A DNA stretch of 64,000 bases, from positions 1 through 64,000 of the forward strand of contig QNRL01000011.1 in NCBI GenBank assembly GCA_003315335.1. Reading direction: 5' to 3'. The notes beneath the pieces were generated by a model. That model saw nothing but the letters and a program-made list of their open reading frames with translations. It had not been told where the DNA came from and ran no database searches. The position numbers and the translations under genes are program-made. This DNA is from Pseudocitrobacter faecalis. Its GTDB lineage: Bacteria > Pseudomonadota > Gammaproteobacteria > Enterobacterales > Enterobacteriaceae. Shown here piece after piece: positions 43,883 to 53,285 of the stretch. Every line of letters starts with the position of its first letter. Position 1 is the first letter of the stretch.

Positions 43883-46317
43883 TCTTTCGGCGCCGGTTCT
43901 TCGTCCTGCGTCACACTCTCAATCGTCAAACGCACGTCTGAGGTGATCAGGTTCGCCATCATCTGGTAAACCTTCATCGTCTCTTCCGGCTCGGCGTCGC
44001 CGCTGTCGCTGATATAGCCTTCATCACGCAGCGTCAGCACCAGCGATGAGAACACCGCTTTATCAAAGAACTCCGGCGAGTTAATACCGTGCAGCACCGA
44101 CAGACGTTGCGCCACAGTACGGCTCTCTTTCTCCAGCGTACTGCGGTTCATCGATGGGTTCGCGCTCAGCAGCCAGAACGTAATGGCATAGCGTTGCAGC
44201 GTTTCACGTGCGCCTGCGGCCAGCAGTTGCAGAGTGCGGGAGTGCGAAGGATTGATGTGTAGCTCATCGCCCTGACGGGTGATCAGCGCCTGGCGTTCCA
44301 TCTCGTCAACCAGTGTATCAATCACCGACGCCAGCTCTGCTTTTTCCCAGCGCAGGAACAGCTCGGCCTTCAGCATCGGGTAGAGCACTTCAACCATATT
44401 CTGCACATCCGCGCGAGAAACATGGCGATGCTGGGTCATGATGGTCGCCAGCAGCGATGGCATGATCAGCATATGGGCGATGTTGTTGCGGTAGTAAGTC
44501 ATCAACACCGCCTGCTCGCGCGGCAGAATGATGATATCGCCGATGGTGTCTTTCTCGACTTCGAACTTGTTCATCTGCAGCGCGTGGTCGATAAGCTCGC
44601 CTGCCGTCACGTTTGGCGTGGTGGCATCCGGCGAATACGGTGCGTTGCGCAGCAGCGACAGGTAGCAATCCAACTGTTGAGTTAACTGTTCGCGGGTCAG
44701 TGAACGCTGACGAGACGCCAGCAGCGCAGTACAGCACAGGTTCATGGCGTTCGCCGCGCCTGCGTTGTTAATGCGCACCATCAGTTCGGCGGCGATACCG
44801 TTAACCGTCGGCGTCAGCCATGCCGGACGAATGGCTTCGATAGGATCGATAGACTCGCGCCACTCCGGTACGTGATGGTTCAGGTAGTTCATCAGCGGAA
44901 TCGGCTCGCCGAAGTTAACGTAGCCCTGGCCCAGGTTACGCAGTTTGCTCAAGCCCTTGAGCATCTGCGGAAGACTCTCTTTCTCTTTGGTCGCGCCACG
45001 CAGTTCTTTTGCATACGTACCGACTTCCATCACGTGCTCGTAACCGATGTAAATCGGCACCAGCGTGATAGGACGTGTGCCGCCGCGCAGCATCGCCTGA
45101 ATGGTCATCGACAGTGTACCGGTTTTCGGATCGAGCAAACGACCGGTACGGGAACGCCCGCCTTCCACAAAGTATTCAACAGAATAACCCCGGCTGAACA
45201 GCTCGCCGAGATACTCGCGGAACACGGTGGAGTAGAGTTTGTTGCCCTTAAAGGTACGGCGAATAAAGAACGCGCCCAGACGACGGAAAATCGGGCCGGC
45301 TGGCCAGAAATTCAGGTTGATACCGGCGGCAATATGCGGCGGCACCAGCCCCTGGTGATACAACACATAGGAGAGCAGCAGGTAGTCCATATGGCTACGG
45401 TGACACGGCACATACACAATCTCGTGGCCGTCGTGCGCCAGCTGGCGCACGCGCTCGGCGTTGTGCACGTTAATCCCCTGATAAAGTCGGTTCCAGGTGA
45501 AGCCCAGAATGCGGTCAGTCAGGCGAATCATCTCGTAGGAGAAGTTGGCGGCAATCTCTTCCATCAGCGCGATGGCGTTCTGCTGCGCTTTTTCATGAGA
45601 GATTTTTTTGCTGCGTGCTTCGTCTTCAACCGCTTTGGCAATCGCGCGCGAAGCGAGCAGCTTATTGAAGAGATCCTGACGTGCCGGCAGTCGCGGGCCT
45701 ACCGCCGCCAGACGCTGGCGAGCGAAGTGCATACGCGCCACGCGCGCCAGTTTTTGCGCGATAATTTTATCGGTACCGTGTTCATCGGCCATACGGCGCA
45801 ACGAGACGGACGGCGAGAAGCGCACAAAGCTGTCACGGCCCAGCCAGGAGACGGCGAAGAATTTCTGGATGCCGTTTAGCATGCGCAGCGGCGGGTTCAC
45901 CTCGCCTTTTTCACGCCCCGGACGACGACCAAACATCACCGATACCGGCACCATCTGCACGTCCAGATTCGGATTGCTGCGATGCAGATCGAGATAGTCG
46001 TGGAACAGCTTGATAGACTCTTCTTTCGGCGTGTAATAGGTGAACACGCGCGGGCCGCCATGGATGAACACATAGCGGGGCAATAGGGTGCCGTCGATCT
46101 CCAGCGGCTCAAGCGGGTCGGGGAGATCGTGCGCCAGGCACTGGGCGCGCAAGGTCAGTAAGTCGGCCTTCGAGTTATAAGGCAGGACGTACATGATCGG
46201 GCGCGAGGTATCGAGCCCCAATTCCTGGGCAGGCTCTGCCGGAATAGACTTGCTTTTTACCAGTATGCTTAATGGTAAATTCAGTAATTTGTAGTAAATT
46301 CGTGGCCAACCGGACAT
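43876..46317 (-). CDS. plsB: Glycerol-3-phosphate 1-O-acyltransferase
   Basis: PlsB acylates glycerol 3-phosphate at position 1, the first step of phospholipid synthesis, at the inner membrane. 813 residues (E. coli 807). The acyltransferase boxes are visible: HRSHMDYLL (catalytic His, Asp), [26 protein letters not shown] and [11 protein letters not shown]. The C-terminus DEEPAPKDA is longer than the E. coli end; its last codons and stop come from a REP element. Divergent from dgkA. Confidence 0.97.
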   Translation of the reverse strand: MSGWPRIYYKLLNLPLSILVKSKSIPAEPAQELGLDTSRPIMYVLPYNSKADLLTLRAQCLAHDLPDPLEPLEIDGTLLPRYVFIHGGPRVFTYYTPKEESIKLFHDYLDLHRSNPNLDVQMVPVSVMFGRRPGREKGEVNPPLRMLNGIQKFFAVSWLGRDSFVRFSPSVSLRRMADEHGTDKIIAQKLARVARMHFARQRLAAVGPRLPARQDLFNKLLASRAIAKAVEDEARSKKISHEKAQQNAIALMEEIAANFSYEMIRLTDRILGFTWNRLYQGINVHNAERVRQLAHDGHEIVYVPCHRSHMDYLLLSYVLYHQGLVPPHIAAGINLNFWPAGPIFRRLGAFFIRRTFKGNKLYSTVFREYLGELFSRGYSVEYFVEGGRSRTGRLLDPKTGTLSMTIQAMLRGGTRPITLVPIYIGYEHVMEVGTYAKELRGATKEKESLPQMLKGLSKLRNLGQGYVNFGEPIPLMNYLNHHVPEWRESIDPIEAIRPAWLTPTVNGIAAELMVRINNAGAANAMNLCCTALLASRQRSLTREQLTQQLDCYLSLLRNAPYSPDATTPNVTAGELIDHALQMNKFEVEKDTIGDIIILPREQAVLMTYYRNNIAHMLIMPSLLATIMTQHRHVSRADVQNMVEVLYPMLKAELFLRWEKAELASVIDTLVDEMERQALITRQGDELHINPSHSRTLQLLAAGARETLQRYAITFWLLSANPSMNRSTLEKESRTVAQRLSVLHGINSPEFFDKAVFSSLVLTLRDEGYISDSGDAEPEETMKVYQMMANLITSDVRLTIESVTQDEEPAPKDA

Positions 46318-46447
46318 AAACGATGTAAAGCCTCTGGTTAATCATGCAAATGCGCGGCAAGAATATCAGAAAGTCAGCAGGATTTCTGTTCTACCGCCGA
46401 TAACAGCTACTGTCATTGATGCGTATAACGCTAAAAGGTTCTATTTA

Positions 46448-46816
46448 ATGGCCAATAATACCACTGGACTCACCCGAATTATCAAAGCGGCTGGTTATTC
46501 CTGGAAAGGTTTTCGCGCAGCGTGGATAAACGAAGCTGCGTTCCGCCAGGAAGGGGTCGCCTCGGTTGTGGCCATTATCATCGCGTGTTGGCTGGACGTT
46601 GACGCCATTACCCGCGTCTTGCTGATAAGCTCCGTCCTTCTGGTGATGATAGTGGAAATTCTCAATAGTGCGCTGGAAGCGGTGGTCGACCGCATTGGTT
46701 CGGAGTATCACGAACTCTCCGGGCGGGCAAAAGACATGGGCTCTGCGGCGGTATTGCTGGCGATTTTCGTCGCGGTGATGACCTGGGCCGTACTGCTATG
46801 GTCACATTTCCACTGA
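46448..46816 (+). CDS. dgkA: Diacylglycerol kinase
   Basis: DgkA phosphorylates diacylglycerol made during membrane-derived oligosaccharide synthesis. 122 residues, three transmembrane helices at about 30-48, 55-70 and 97-119, and the family signature EILNSALEAVVDRIGSEYHELSGRAKDMGSAAV near 69-101 with the catalytic Glu and Asn. Trimeric in the inner membrane. Upstream of lexA with a 109-base gap. Confidence 0.97.
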   Translation: MANNTTGLTRIIKAAGYSWKGFRAAWINEAAFRQEGVASVVAIIIACWLDVDAITRVLLISSVLLVMIVEILNSALEAVVDRIGSEYHELSGRAKDMGSAAVLLAIFVAVMTWAVLLWSHFH

Positions 46817-46880
46817 GCCTCGCATAATCTGCGAAAACTCCTGTATTTTGTGCGTTTTGCGGTTCCAAAATAGCCGTTAA

Positions 46881-46917
46881 CTGTATATACTCACAGCATA
46901 ACTGTATATACACCCAG
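46881..46917 (+). promoter_or_regulatory. Two tandem LexA (SOS) boxes of lexA
   Basis: CTGTATATACTCACAG (46881-46896) and CTGTATATACACCCAG (46902-46917) both fit CTG-N10-CAG, and are the same as the E. coli lexA boxes. They end 8 bases before the start codon. Confidence 0.97.
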
Positions 46918-46925
46918 GGGGCGGA

Positions 46926-47534
46926 ATGAAAGCGTTAACGACCAGGCAGCAAGAGGTGTTTGATCTCATCCGAGATCATATCGGCCAAACGGGCATGCCG
47001 CCGACACGTGCGGAAATTGCTCAGCGCCTGGGGTTCCGTTCCCCGAATGCGGCGGAAGAGCATCTGAAAGCACTGGCGCGTAAAGGCGTCATAGAAATTG
47101 TTTCGGGCGCATCGCGCGGTATTCGCCTGCTGGTGGAAGAAGAAACCGGCCTGCCGCTGATTGGCCGCGTTGCCGCCGGTGAGCCGTTGCTGGCGCAGCA
47201 GCACATTGAAGGTCACTATCAGGTCGATCCTTCGCTGTTTAAACCCAATGCTGACTTCCTGCTGCGTGTTAGCGGCATGTCGATGAAAGACATCGGTATT
47301 ATGGACGGCGATCTGCTCGCGGTGCATAAAACCCAGGACGTGCGTAACGGTCAGGTGGTTGTTGCGCGCATCGACGAAGAAGTGACCGTAAAACGCCTGA
47401 AAAAACAGGGCAACGTCGTCGAACTGCTGCCCGAAAACAGCGAGTTTTCCCCGATTGTCGTCGATCTTCGCCGTCAGAACTTCTCCATTGAAGGGCTGGC
47501 CGTTGGCGTGATCCGCAACGGCGAATGGCTGTAA
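46926..47534 (+). CDS. lexA: LexA repressor
   Basis: LexA represses the SOS genes and cleaves itself when RecA is active. 202 residues as in E. coli: winged helix-turn-helix about 1-65, cleavage site Ala84-Gly85, catalytic Ser119 in SGMSM, and Lys156 in TVKRLKK. Controlled by its own two boxes. dinF follows after a hairpin, as in E. coli. Confidence 0.98.
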   Translation: MKALTTRQQEVFDLIRDHIGQTGMPPTRAEIAQRLGFRSPNAAEEHLKALARKGVIEIVSGASRGIRLLVEEETGLPLIGRVAAGEPLLAQQHIEGHYQVDPSLFKPNADFLLRVSGMSMKDIGIMDGDLLAVHKTQDVRNGQVVVARIDEEVTVKRLKKQGNVVELLPENSEFSPIVVDLRRQNFSIEGLAVGVIRNGEWL

Positions 47535-47546
47535 TCCTCTCCCGAT

Positions 47547-47580
47547 AACAACGGCGCACCATGCGCCGTTGTTCGTTCTC
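47547..47580 (+). terminator. Hairpin between lexA and dinF
   Basis: A 12-bp stem (AACAACGGCGCA with TGCGCCGTTGTT, loop CCA) is followed by CGTTCTCTTTT. It may end part of the lexA transcripts. Confidence 0.75.
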
Positions 47581-47602
47581 TTTTCTGTTCAGGTTCGTAA
47601 GC

Positions 47603-48931
47603 ATGTCGCTCTTCACGGCTGCCGACAAGGCATTATGGCGTCTCGCCCTTCCCATGATTTTCTCCAATATCACGGTTCCCCTGCTGGGTCTTGTAGATAC
47701 GGCGGTGATTGGTCATCTGGATAGTGCGGTCTATCTCGGCGGCGTGGCGATTGGCGCAACGGCGACCAGCTTCCTGTTTATGCTGCTGCTCTTTTTACGC
47801 ATGAGCACCACGGGCTTAACCGCACAGGCCTTCGGCGCGAAAGATCCCCTCCGGCTTGCCCGTGCGCTGGTGCAACCGCTGTTGCTGGCGTTAGGCGCTG
47901 GTCTGCTCATCGTGGTGTTTAAAGGGCCGCTTATCAATCTGGCGCTCACCATTGTTGGCGGGAGCGATACAGTGCTCGAGCAGGCTCGACGCTTCCTTGA
48001 AATCCGCTGGCTTAGTGCGCCCGCCTCGCTGGCGAATCTGGTGCTGCTGGGCTGGCTGCTCGGCGTTCAGTACGCGCGTGCGCCGGTGATTTTGCTGATC
48101 GTCGGCAACGTCCTGAACATTGTCCTCGACCTGTGGCTGGTGATGGGCCTGCATATGAACGTGCAGGGGGCGGCGCTGGCGACGGTGATTGCCGAATATG
48201 CCACGATGATCATTGGCCTGCTGATGGCGCGTAAGGTGCTGATGCTGCGCGGGATTACCTCTGACATGCTGAAGACGGCCTGGCGCGGAAATATGCGCAG
48301 CCTGCTGGCGCTCAATCGCGACATTATGCTGCGCTCGCTATTACTTCAGCTCTGTTTTGGCGCATTGACCGTCTTCGGTGCGCGGCTGGGCAGCGATGTG
48401 GTGGCGGTCAATGCGGTGCTGATGACCATGCTCACCTTCACCGCCTATGCGCTGGATGGCTTTGCCTATGCGGTGGAAGCCCACTCCGGGCAGGCTTACG
48501 GCGCGCGTGATGACAGTCAGTTACAGCACGTCTGGCGCGCGGCCTGCCGCCAGGCGGGCATTGTGGCGCTGGCCTTTGCGCTGGTGTACGCGCTGGCGGG
48601 CAGTCATATCGTGGCGATGCTGACGTCGCTGCCGTCGTTGCAGCAGCTCGCCGCTCGCTATGTGCTCTGGCAGGCCATATTGCCAGTAATCGGTGTCTGG
48701 TGTTATCTGCTGGACGGCATGTTTATCGGTGCAACTCGCGGCGCGGAAATGCGTAACAGTATGGCCGTTGCCGCCGCCGGGTTCGCCCTAACGCTGCTGA
48801 CGGTGCCGGGATTAGGCAATCACGGTTTATGGCTGGCGCTGGCGGTGTTCCTTGCACTGCGCGGCCTGTCGCTGGCGGTTATCTGGCGTCGTCACTGGCA
48901 AAAAGGCACCTGGTTCTCTTCGCAGACATAA
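47603..48931 (+). CDS. dinF: MATE family efflux protein DinF
   Basis: A 442-residue, 12-helix inner membrane protein of the MATE family, matching SOS-induced E. coli DinF (441). The first segment LALPMIFSNITVPLLGLVDTAVIGHL, near 13-38, is typical of MATE transporters. The start at 47603 matches E. coli; the upstream frame begins inside the lexA-dinF hairpin. Co-transcribed with lexA. Substrate uncertain; protection against oxidative stress and bile salts is reported in E. coli. Confidence 0.95.
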   Translation: MSLFTAADKALWRLALPMIFSNITVPLLGLVDTAVIGHLDSAVYLGGVAIGATATSFLFMLLLFLRMSTTGLTAQAFGAKDPLRLARALVQPLLLALGAGLLIVVFKGPLINLALTIVGGSDTVLEQARRFLEIRWLSAPASLANLVLLGWLLGVQYARAPVILLIVGNVLNIVLDLWLVMGLHMNVQGAALATVIAEYATMIIGLLMARKVLMLRGITSDMLKTAWRGNMRSLLALNRDIMLRSLLLQLCFGALTVFGARLGSDVVAVNAVLMTMLTFTAYALDGFAYAVEAHSGQAYGARDDSQLQHVWRAACRQAGIVALAFALVYALAGSHIVAMLTSLPSLQQLAARYVLWQAILPVIGVWCYLLDGMFIGATRGAEMRNSMAVAAAGFALTLLTVPGLGNHGLWLALAVFLALRGLSLAVIWRRHWQKGTWFSSQT

Positions 48932-49068
48932 CGGCGCGGATGGTTAAAGATTCTGAATAGTGAATCGTCAGCGATATCCTCTTCTACACTTATTATCACG
49001 TTCAGCAGAAATGAACGCCGAAGGACGAAGTGATATCTCATCCATGATCGAATGATAAGGAGCTGATG

Positions 49069-49278
49069 ATGAACAAAGACGAACTCAGCGGTAACTGGAA
49101 ACAGTTCAAAGGTAAAGCGAAAGAGAAATGGGGCAAACTGACCGACGATGACATGACCGTTATCGAAGGCCGACGCGATCAGCTGGTCGGTAAAATCCAG
49201 GAGCGTTATGGATATGCCAAAGACCAGGCAGAGAAAGAAGTGAGCGATTGGGAAACCCATAACGACTACCGTTGGTAG
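49069..49278 (+). CDS. yjbJ: CsbD-like stress protein YjbJ
   Basis: A 69-residue soluble protein of the CsbD family (UPF0337), with the pattern GNWKQFKGKAKEKWGKLTDDD near 9-29. In E. coli it is abundant and RpoS-dependent. The second of two adjacent ATGs is chosen because AAGGAG (49057-49062) is 6 bases from it. Monocistronic between dinF and convergent zur. Confidence 0.95.
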   Translation: MNKDELSGNWKQFKGKAKEKWGKLTDDDMTVIEGRRDQLVGKIQERYGYAKDQAEKEVSDWETHNDYRW

Positions 49279-49357
49279 TCTCGCTGACGGCGTAACGCTT
49301 AACTCCCCTCAATAAGCGTATCCTGCCCGCTGGTACAAGGACGTGCCAACCCTCGTA

Positions 49358-49873
49358 TTACCGTGCCTTTTTCTTGATCTGAATCGTGTGGTCGTGGTGG
49401 CAATGTTCTTGTGAACTGCATGCCTCTACTTCCACACATTCTGCGCACAGACCGTGCGCTTCAATCACATTATGGCGTAGCGCAAAGCCCATTCGTGCCG
49501 CGACCATATGCATAATATCTTCCACGCCTTCCGCACACTCTTCCTTCACCACACCACAGCGATCGCAAATAAACATCGCCGATGTATGCGTCGGTTGATC
49601 AAAAAGATGGCACAGCACATAGCTGTTGGTGGATTCCACCTTATGGACAAAGCCCTGTTCGAGTAAAAATTCCAGTGCGCGATAAACGGTAGGCGGCTTG
49701 GCCTGCGGCTCTTTCACGCGTAACAGATCGAGAAGATCGTATGCGCTGATCGCACCCTGTTGCAGGCTCAGCAGACGTAGCACTTCCAGACGCTGTGGAG
49801 TCAGGCGCACGCCGCGCTGCGCACACAGCTTTTCAGCCTGCGCCAACATATCTTGCGAAGTGGTCTTATCCAT
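49358..49873 (-). CDS. zur: Zinc uptake regulator Zur
   Basis: Fur-family repressor of zinc uptake genes, 171 residues as in E. coli. N-terminal winged helix about 15-85 (LTPQRLEVLRLLSL, PPTVYRALEFLLEQGFVHKV). Zinc ligands include Cys103 and Cys106 in ICDRC, the CAECVEVEAC cluster near 143-152, and the His-rich HCHHDH near the end. RBS GAGGA. Convergent with yjbJ. Confidence 0.97.
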   Translation of the reverse strand: MDKTTSQDMLAQAEKLCAQRGVRLTPQRLEVLRLLSLQQGAISAYDLLDLLRVKEPQAKPPTVYRALEFLLEQGFVHKVESTNSYVLCHLFDQPTHTSAMFICDRCGVVKEECAEGVEDIMHMVAARMGFALRHNVIEAHGLCAECVEVEACSSQEHCHHDHTIQIKKKAR

Positions 49874-50186
49874 TATGCGTCCTCGCGCTACGGGGGAAAT
49901 AGACCTCTACTTTACCATGTTATGGCAAAAACACCGAGTGCCTGAATAATCGCCAACCTGAGGTAAATCCTAAACCGCGTCATTTAGCCGGTCTGAACGG
50001 CATAAATGCTGGGAAGCGCTGTGTCGCTCATCTATAAATAGGAAGGGTAAATTAATAATAACGATAGGGCGAAAAGCCTGTTATATCCTGTTTTTTCACA
50101 CGTAATTCCGCTTTTTCACAGCAATCGTTCTCCCTTGTGCGTTATTCGCATGGGGGCATTTTCACCTGCAAATAAACGGTAAGACT
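49874..50186. promoter_or_regulatory. zur / TraF-like divergent intergenic region
   Basis: This 313-base region holds both promoters. The clearest feature is a direct repeat TTTTTCACA at 50092-50100 and 50112-50120, spaced 20 bases, upstream of the TraF-like gene. I found no convincing Zur box and no additional gene. Confidence 0.45.
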
Positions 50187-51497
50187 GTGAAAAAAAACAT
50201 TAAATATTCGCTTATTCCTTTGACGGCGTCTTTATTCATGGCAAATCAGGCGCATGCGGCTAATACCTGGTCAGAAGCGCGAAATGATGCGATGGGGGGC
50301 ACCGGCGTTGCGTCGGCACATTACGGTAGCGGCGTGCTGATTAACCCCGCACTGCTGGCGAAAGCCAAACCGGACGATGACATTACGGTGATCCTTCCTG
50401 CCGTAGGCGCGCAAATTACGGATAAAGACAATCTTCAGGATGAAATCGACGATATTAATGACAAAGTTAATAACTATCGCGGCGTGCTTAACGATCTAAC
50501 CTTGCAGGATATTTTGCTGGATCCTCAGGGTACGTTAGGGCAGTTTCAGGGGGCGGCGGGCGATCTGGCGAGCGAGCTGGACTACCTCAAGGGCAAAACC
50601 GCGCGCGCCAGCGGAGGAGCAGGGATTGCCGTCAGTATTCCAAACGACGTACTCTCGGTAGCGTTTGTCACTAAAGCCTACGCGCATGGGCGGGTGAGCT
50701 CTGCAATCGATCAGGGCGATATCGACTATCTGCGGGGGATTGAACGCAGCCAGGTGACGGCGATCGCTGAGGCCGGGAAAGCGGTGGTGGGGGGCTCGGA
50801 TGAAATCACCAAACACCTCAATTCTACCGCATCGGGCCGGGTGGCGATTGTCTCTGACTACGGCGTCGCGGTGGCGCGGCAGTTTGAGCTGGGCGATGTG
50901 CCCGTTTCGGTCGGCATCACGCCAAAGCTGCAAAAAACCTGGCTCTATAACTACACCACCTCTATCTACAACTATGACAGCAGCGACTGGAACAGCAGCC
51001 GCTATCGCAACGATGATACCGGCTTCAACGTCGATGCCGGTGTTGCGGCAGACTTTGGCGAGAACTGGACGGTGGGGGTGAGCGGGCAAAATCTGATCTC
51101 CCGGGATATCGATACCAAAGATGTCTTTATCACTAACGGCGAAACGGGCGTGACAACCAACTATAAAGATACCTACCAGATCCGCCCGCTGGTGACTGCT
51201 GGGGTGGCGTGGCATAACGATTTGCTGACGGTGAGTGCCGATGGCGACCTGACCGAAACGAAGGGATTTAAAAGCGAGGATAACTCGCAGTATGTTGGCG
51301 TCGGGGCGGAAGTTCGCCCGCTTGACTGGCTCGCCGTACGTGCCGGTTATCGTGCGGACGTGAAGAATAATAACAGTAATGTTTTCACCGGCGGCGTCGG
51401 TTTTGCGCCGTTTAACCGCGTGCATGTCGATCTGATGGGGTTGGTGGGGGAAGATGAAACCTGGGGGGCGGGTGCGCAGTTAAGCGTCACGTTCTGA
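50187..51497 (+). CDS. TraF/FadL-like outer membrane protein
   Basis: A 436-residue exported protein with a 24-residue signal peptide (ending QAHAANTW). It resembles the 'conjugal transfer protein TraF' group of outer membrane barrels, chromosomal proteins with a FadL-like N-terminus: SEARNDAMGGTGVASAHYGSGVLINPALL near 29-57. The C-terminal half is alternating beta strands ending in LSVTF, an outer-membrane insertion signal. Conjugation is not implied; no tra genes are nearby. Start is GTG with GGTAAG upstream. It sits where E. coli has yjbL and yjbM. Substrate unknown, possibly hydrophobic. Confidence 0.8.
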   Translation: MKKNIKYSLIPLTASLFMANQAHAANTWSEARNDAMGGTGVASAHYGSGVLINPALLAKAKPDDDITVILPAVGAQITDKDNLQDEIDDINDKVNNYRGVLNDLTLQDILLDPQGTLGQFQGAAGDLASELDYLKGKTARASGGAGIAVSIPNDVLSVAFVTKAYAHGRVSSAIDQGDIDYLRGIERSQVTAIAEAGKAVVGGSDEITKHLNSTASGRVAIVSDYGVAVARQFELGDVPVSVGITPKLQKTWLYNYTTSIYNYDSSDWNSSRYRNDDTGFNVDAGVAADFGENWTVGVSGQNLISRDIDTKDVFITNGETGVTTNYKDTYQIRPLVTAGVAWHNDLLTVSADGDLTETKGFKSEDNSQYVGVGAEVRPLDWLAVRAGYRADVKNNNSNVFTGGVGFAPFNRVHVDLMGLVGEDETWGAGAQLSVTF

Positions 51498-51500
51498 GCC

Positions 51501-51632
51501 TTTTGCCGGATGCGCTACGCTTATCCGGCCTACCACGTGTATGCCGTTTGTTGGCCCGGCAAGCGAAGCGCCCCGGGCATCCAGCCGCACTTTAGCCACC
51601 GTAGGCCCGGCAAGCGAAGCGCCCCGGGCAAT
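51501..51632. repeat. BIME of three REP units before dusA
   Basis: Units at 51501-51533 (TTGCCGGATGCGC with GCTTATCCGGCCTAC), 51551-51580 (TTGGCCCGGCAAGCG with GCGCCCCGGGCA) and 51599-51632 (CGTAGGCCCGGCAAGCG with GCGCCCCGGGCA). The last two are near-identical direct copies. Confidence 0.87.
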
Positions 51633-51730
51633 TCACCGTCTCATTGCCAATGCGCCATCGCAACCTTGCCTCACGGCTTTTTCTTTGTGCTATAGTAGCG
51701 CCCCTTTTTCAGAATGCTTAATAAATCGCC

Positions 51731-52726
51731 ATGCCAGAATCTTCGTCCACCGTTTTCCCTGCACACCGTTTCTCCATCGCGCCGATGCTCGACTGGACCG
51801 ATAGACACTGCCGCTACTTCCTGCGCCAGTTGTCGCGCCACACGCTGCTGTACACGGAAATGGTCACCACCGGGGCGATTATTCACGGTAAGGGTGACTA
51901 TCTGGCTTATAGCGACGAAGAGCACCCGGTTGCATTACAACTTGGCGGTAGCGATCCGGCGGCGCTGGCACAGTGTGCGAAACTGGCGGAAGAGCGCGGT
52001 TATGACGAGATTAACCTCAACGTCGGTTGCCCGTCCGATCGCGTACAGAATGGGATGTTTGGCGCCTGTCTGATGGGTAATGCCCAACTGGTCGCCGACT
52101 GCGTGAAAGCGATGCGTGATGTGGTATCCATTCCTGTGACGGTTAAAACGCGTATCGGCATCGACGATCAGGATAGCTACGAATTTCTCTGCGACTTTAT
52201 CAATACCGTTGCCGGTCGCGGCGAGTGCGAGATGTTTATCATCCACGCGCGTAAAGCCTGGCTTTCAGGCCTCAGCCCGAAAGAGAACCGTGAGATCCCG
52301 CCGCTGGACTATCCGCGCGTGTATCAACTCAAACGTGACTTCCCGCATCTGACCATGTCGATCAACGGCGGCATTAAATCGCTGGAAGAGGCGAAAACCC
52401 ATCTGGAACATATGGATGGCGTTATGGTCGGGCGTGAGGCGTACCAGAATCCTGGCATCCTGGCGACAGTCGATCGCGAAATCTTTGGTGTCGAAGGCGC
52501 GGATGCAGACCCGGTTGCGGTGGTGCGCGCGATGTACCCCTACATCGAACGCGAACTGAGTAACGGCACCTATCTGGGACACGTGACCCGCCATATGCTG
52601 GGTCTGTTCCAGGGCATTCCGGGCGCGCGTCAGTGGCGTCGCTACCTGAGCGAGAACGCCCATAAAGCCGGGGCGGATATTAACGTGCTGGAGCATGCGC
52701 TGAAGCTGGTTGCCGATAAACGTTAA
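51731..52726 (+). CDS. dusA: tRNA-dihydrouridine(20/20a) synthase DusA
   Basis: FMN/NADPH enzyme that reduces uridines 20 and 20a of the tRNA D-loop. 331 residues. The flavin barrel begins [15 protein letters not shown] near 14-28; the catalytic Cys100 is in [18 protein letters not shown], and later segments SINGGI and [11 protein letters not shown] hold phosphate. The ATG at 51731 gives an N-terminus slightly shorter than annotated E. coli DusA. A possible -10, TATAGT, is at 51701-51706. Confidence 0.96.
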   Translation: MPESSSTVFPAHRFSIAPMLDWTDRHCRYFLRQLSRHTLLYTEMVTTGAIIHGKGDYLAYSDEEHPVALQLGGSDPAALAQCAKLAEERGYDEINLNVGCPSDRVQNGMFGACLMGNAQLVADCVKAMRDVVSIPVTVKTRIGIDDQDSYEFLCDFINTVAGRGECEMFIIHARKAWLSGLSPKENREIPPLDYPRVYQLKRDFPHLTMSINGGIKSLEEAKTHLEHMDGVMVGREAYQNPGILATVDREIFGVEGADADPVAVVRAMYPYIERELSNGTYLGHVTRHMLGLFQGIPGARQWRRYLSENAHKAGADINVLEHALKLVADKR

Positions 52727-52757
52727 TATTTCACTAAATCCTGGTCAAATTCACCAC

Positions 52758-52785
52758 GCCCGGCACAATGTTGCCGGGCTTTTTT
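52758..52785 (+). terminator. Intrinsic terminator after dusA
   Basis: GCCCGGCA pairs with TGCCGGGC around CAATGT, with six Ts. Confidence 0.95.
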
Positions 52786-52807
52786 ATGGAATATCAATAC
52801 GTTAAAT

Positions 52808-52824
52808 TTGGCATGATTCTTGTA
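52808..52824 (+). promoter_or_regulatory. Sigma-54 promoter of pspG
   Basis: TTGGCATG-ATTC-TTGTA fits the -24/-12 RpoN consensus (TGGCACG-N4-TTGCA), 42 bases before pspG. E. coli pspG is a known PspF/sigma-54 gene. Confidence 0.88.
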
Positions 52825-52865
52825 AAAGCACAGACAGAGAATGACGATATCTTTGGGAGAGAGCC

Positions 52866-53120
52866 ATGTTTGAGCTACTGTTTGTAATTGGATTTTTTGT
52901 GATGCTGCTGGTAACGGGCGTTTCACTACTGGGCATTATTGCTGCGCTTTTCGTCGCCACGGCGCTGATGTTTGTGGGCGGCTTATTCGCGCTGATGTTT
53001 AAATTACTGCCCTGGTTGCTGCTGGCGGTTGCGGTAGTGTGGGTGATTCGGGCGATTAAAACGCTAAAGATTCCCGAGTATCGTAGGGAGTATCGGAGTA
53101 ATAACCGTTGGCGTTACTAA
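52866..53120 (+). CDS. pspG: Phage shock protein G
   Basis: An 84-residue inner membrane protein with hydrophobic segments at about 3-24, 26-44 and 46-64, close to E. coli PspG (80 residues). It is a distal member of the phage-shock regulon, raised on envelope stress through PspF and sigma-54. ATG follows GGGAGAGAGCC. Monocistronic. Confidence 0.94.
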   Translation: MFELLFVIGFFVMLLVTGVSLLGIIAALFVATALMFVGGLFALMFKLLPWLLLAVAVVWVIRAIKTLKIPEYRREYRSNNRWRY

Positions 53121-53244
53121 GGTATTGAGGCGTTCGTCACACAATAGAAATTTTGCATAAAACGGCGTAGGTTTTGCGTAATAAATCTGTCACTATTGCG
53201 CGGTTAACGAATTCATCGAGCTGTACCCTACATACAGCCGAACT

Positions 53245-53277
53245 AAAAAAAGTAAGGGCTTCCCAGGTGGAAGCCCT
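53245..53277 (-). terminator. Terminator of qorA
   Basis: On the minus strand AGGGCTTCC pairs with GGAAGCCCT, followed by TACTTTTTTT. The plus strand continues AAGCTTTTCT, so it may also stop pspG transcripts. Confidence 0.87.
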
Positions 53278-53285
53278 AAGCTTTT

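Noticed and set aside
44872-45879. Plus-strand open frame (335 codons) opposite plsB
   Set aside because: It is a shadow of the conserved plsB reading frame without protein-like composition.
50187-51497. Conjugative element suggested by the TraF-like protein
   Set aside because: No other transfer, relaxase, integrase or replication genes occur in the window; the family is chromosomal in many enterobacteria.
53221-53237. LexA-like sequence CTGTACCCTACATACAG after pspG
   Set aside because: The CTGT and ACAG halves are separated by nine bases, not the eight of a LexA box, and it lies between the 3' ends of pspG and qorA, away from any promoter.
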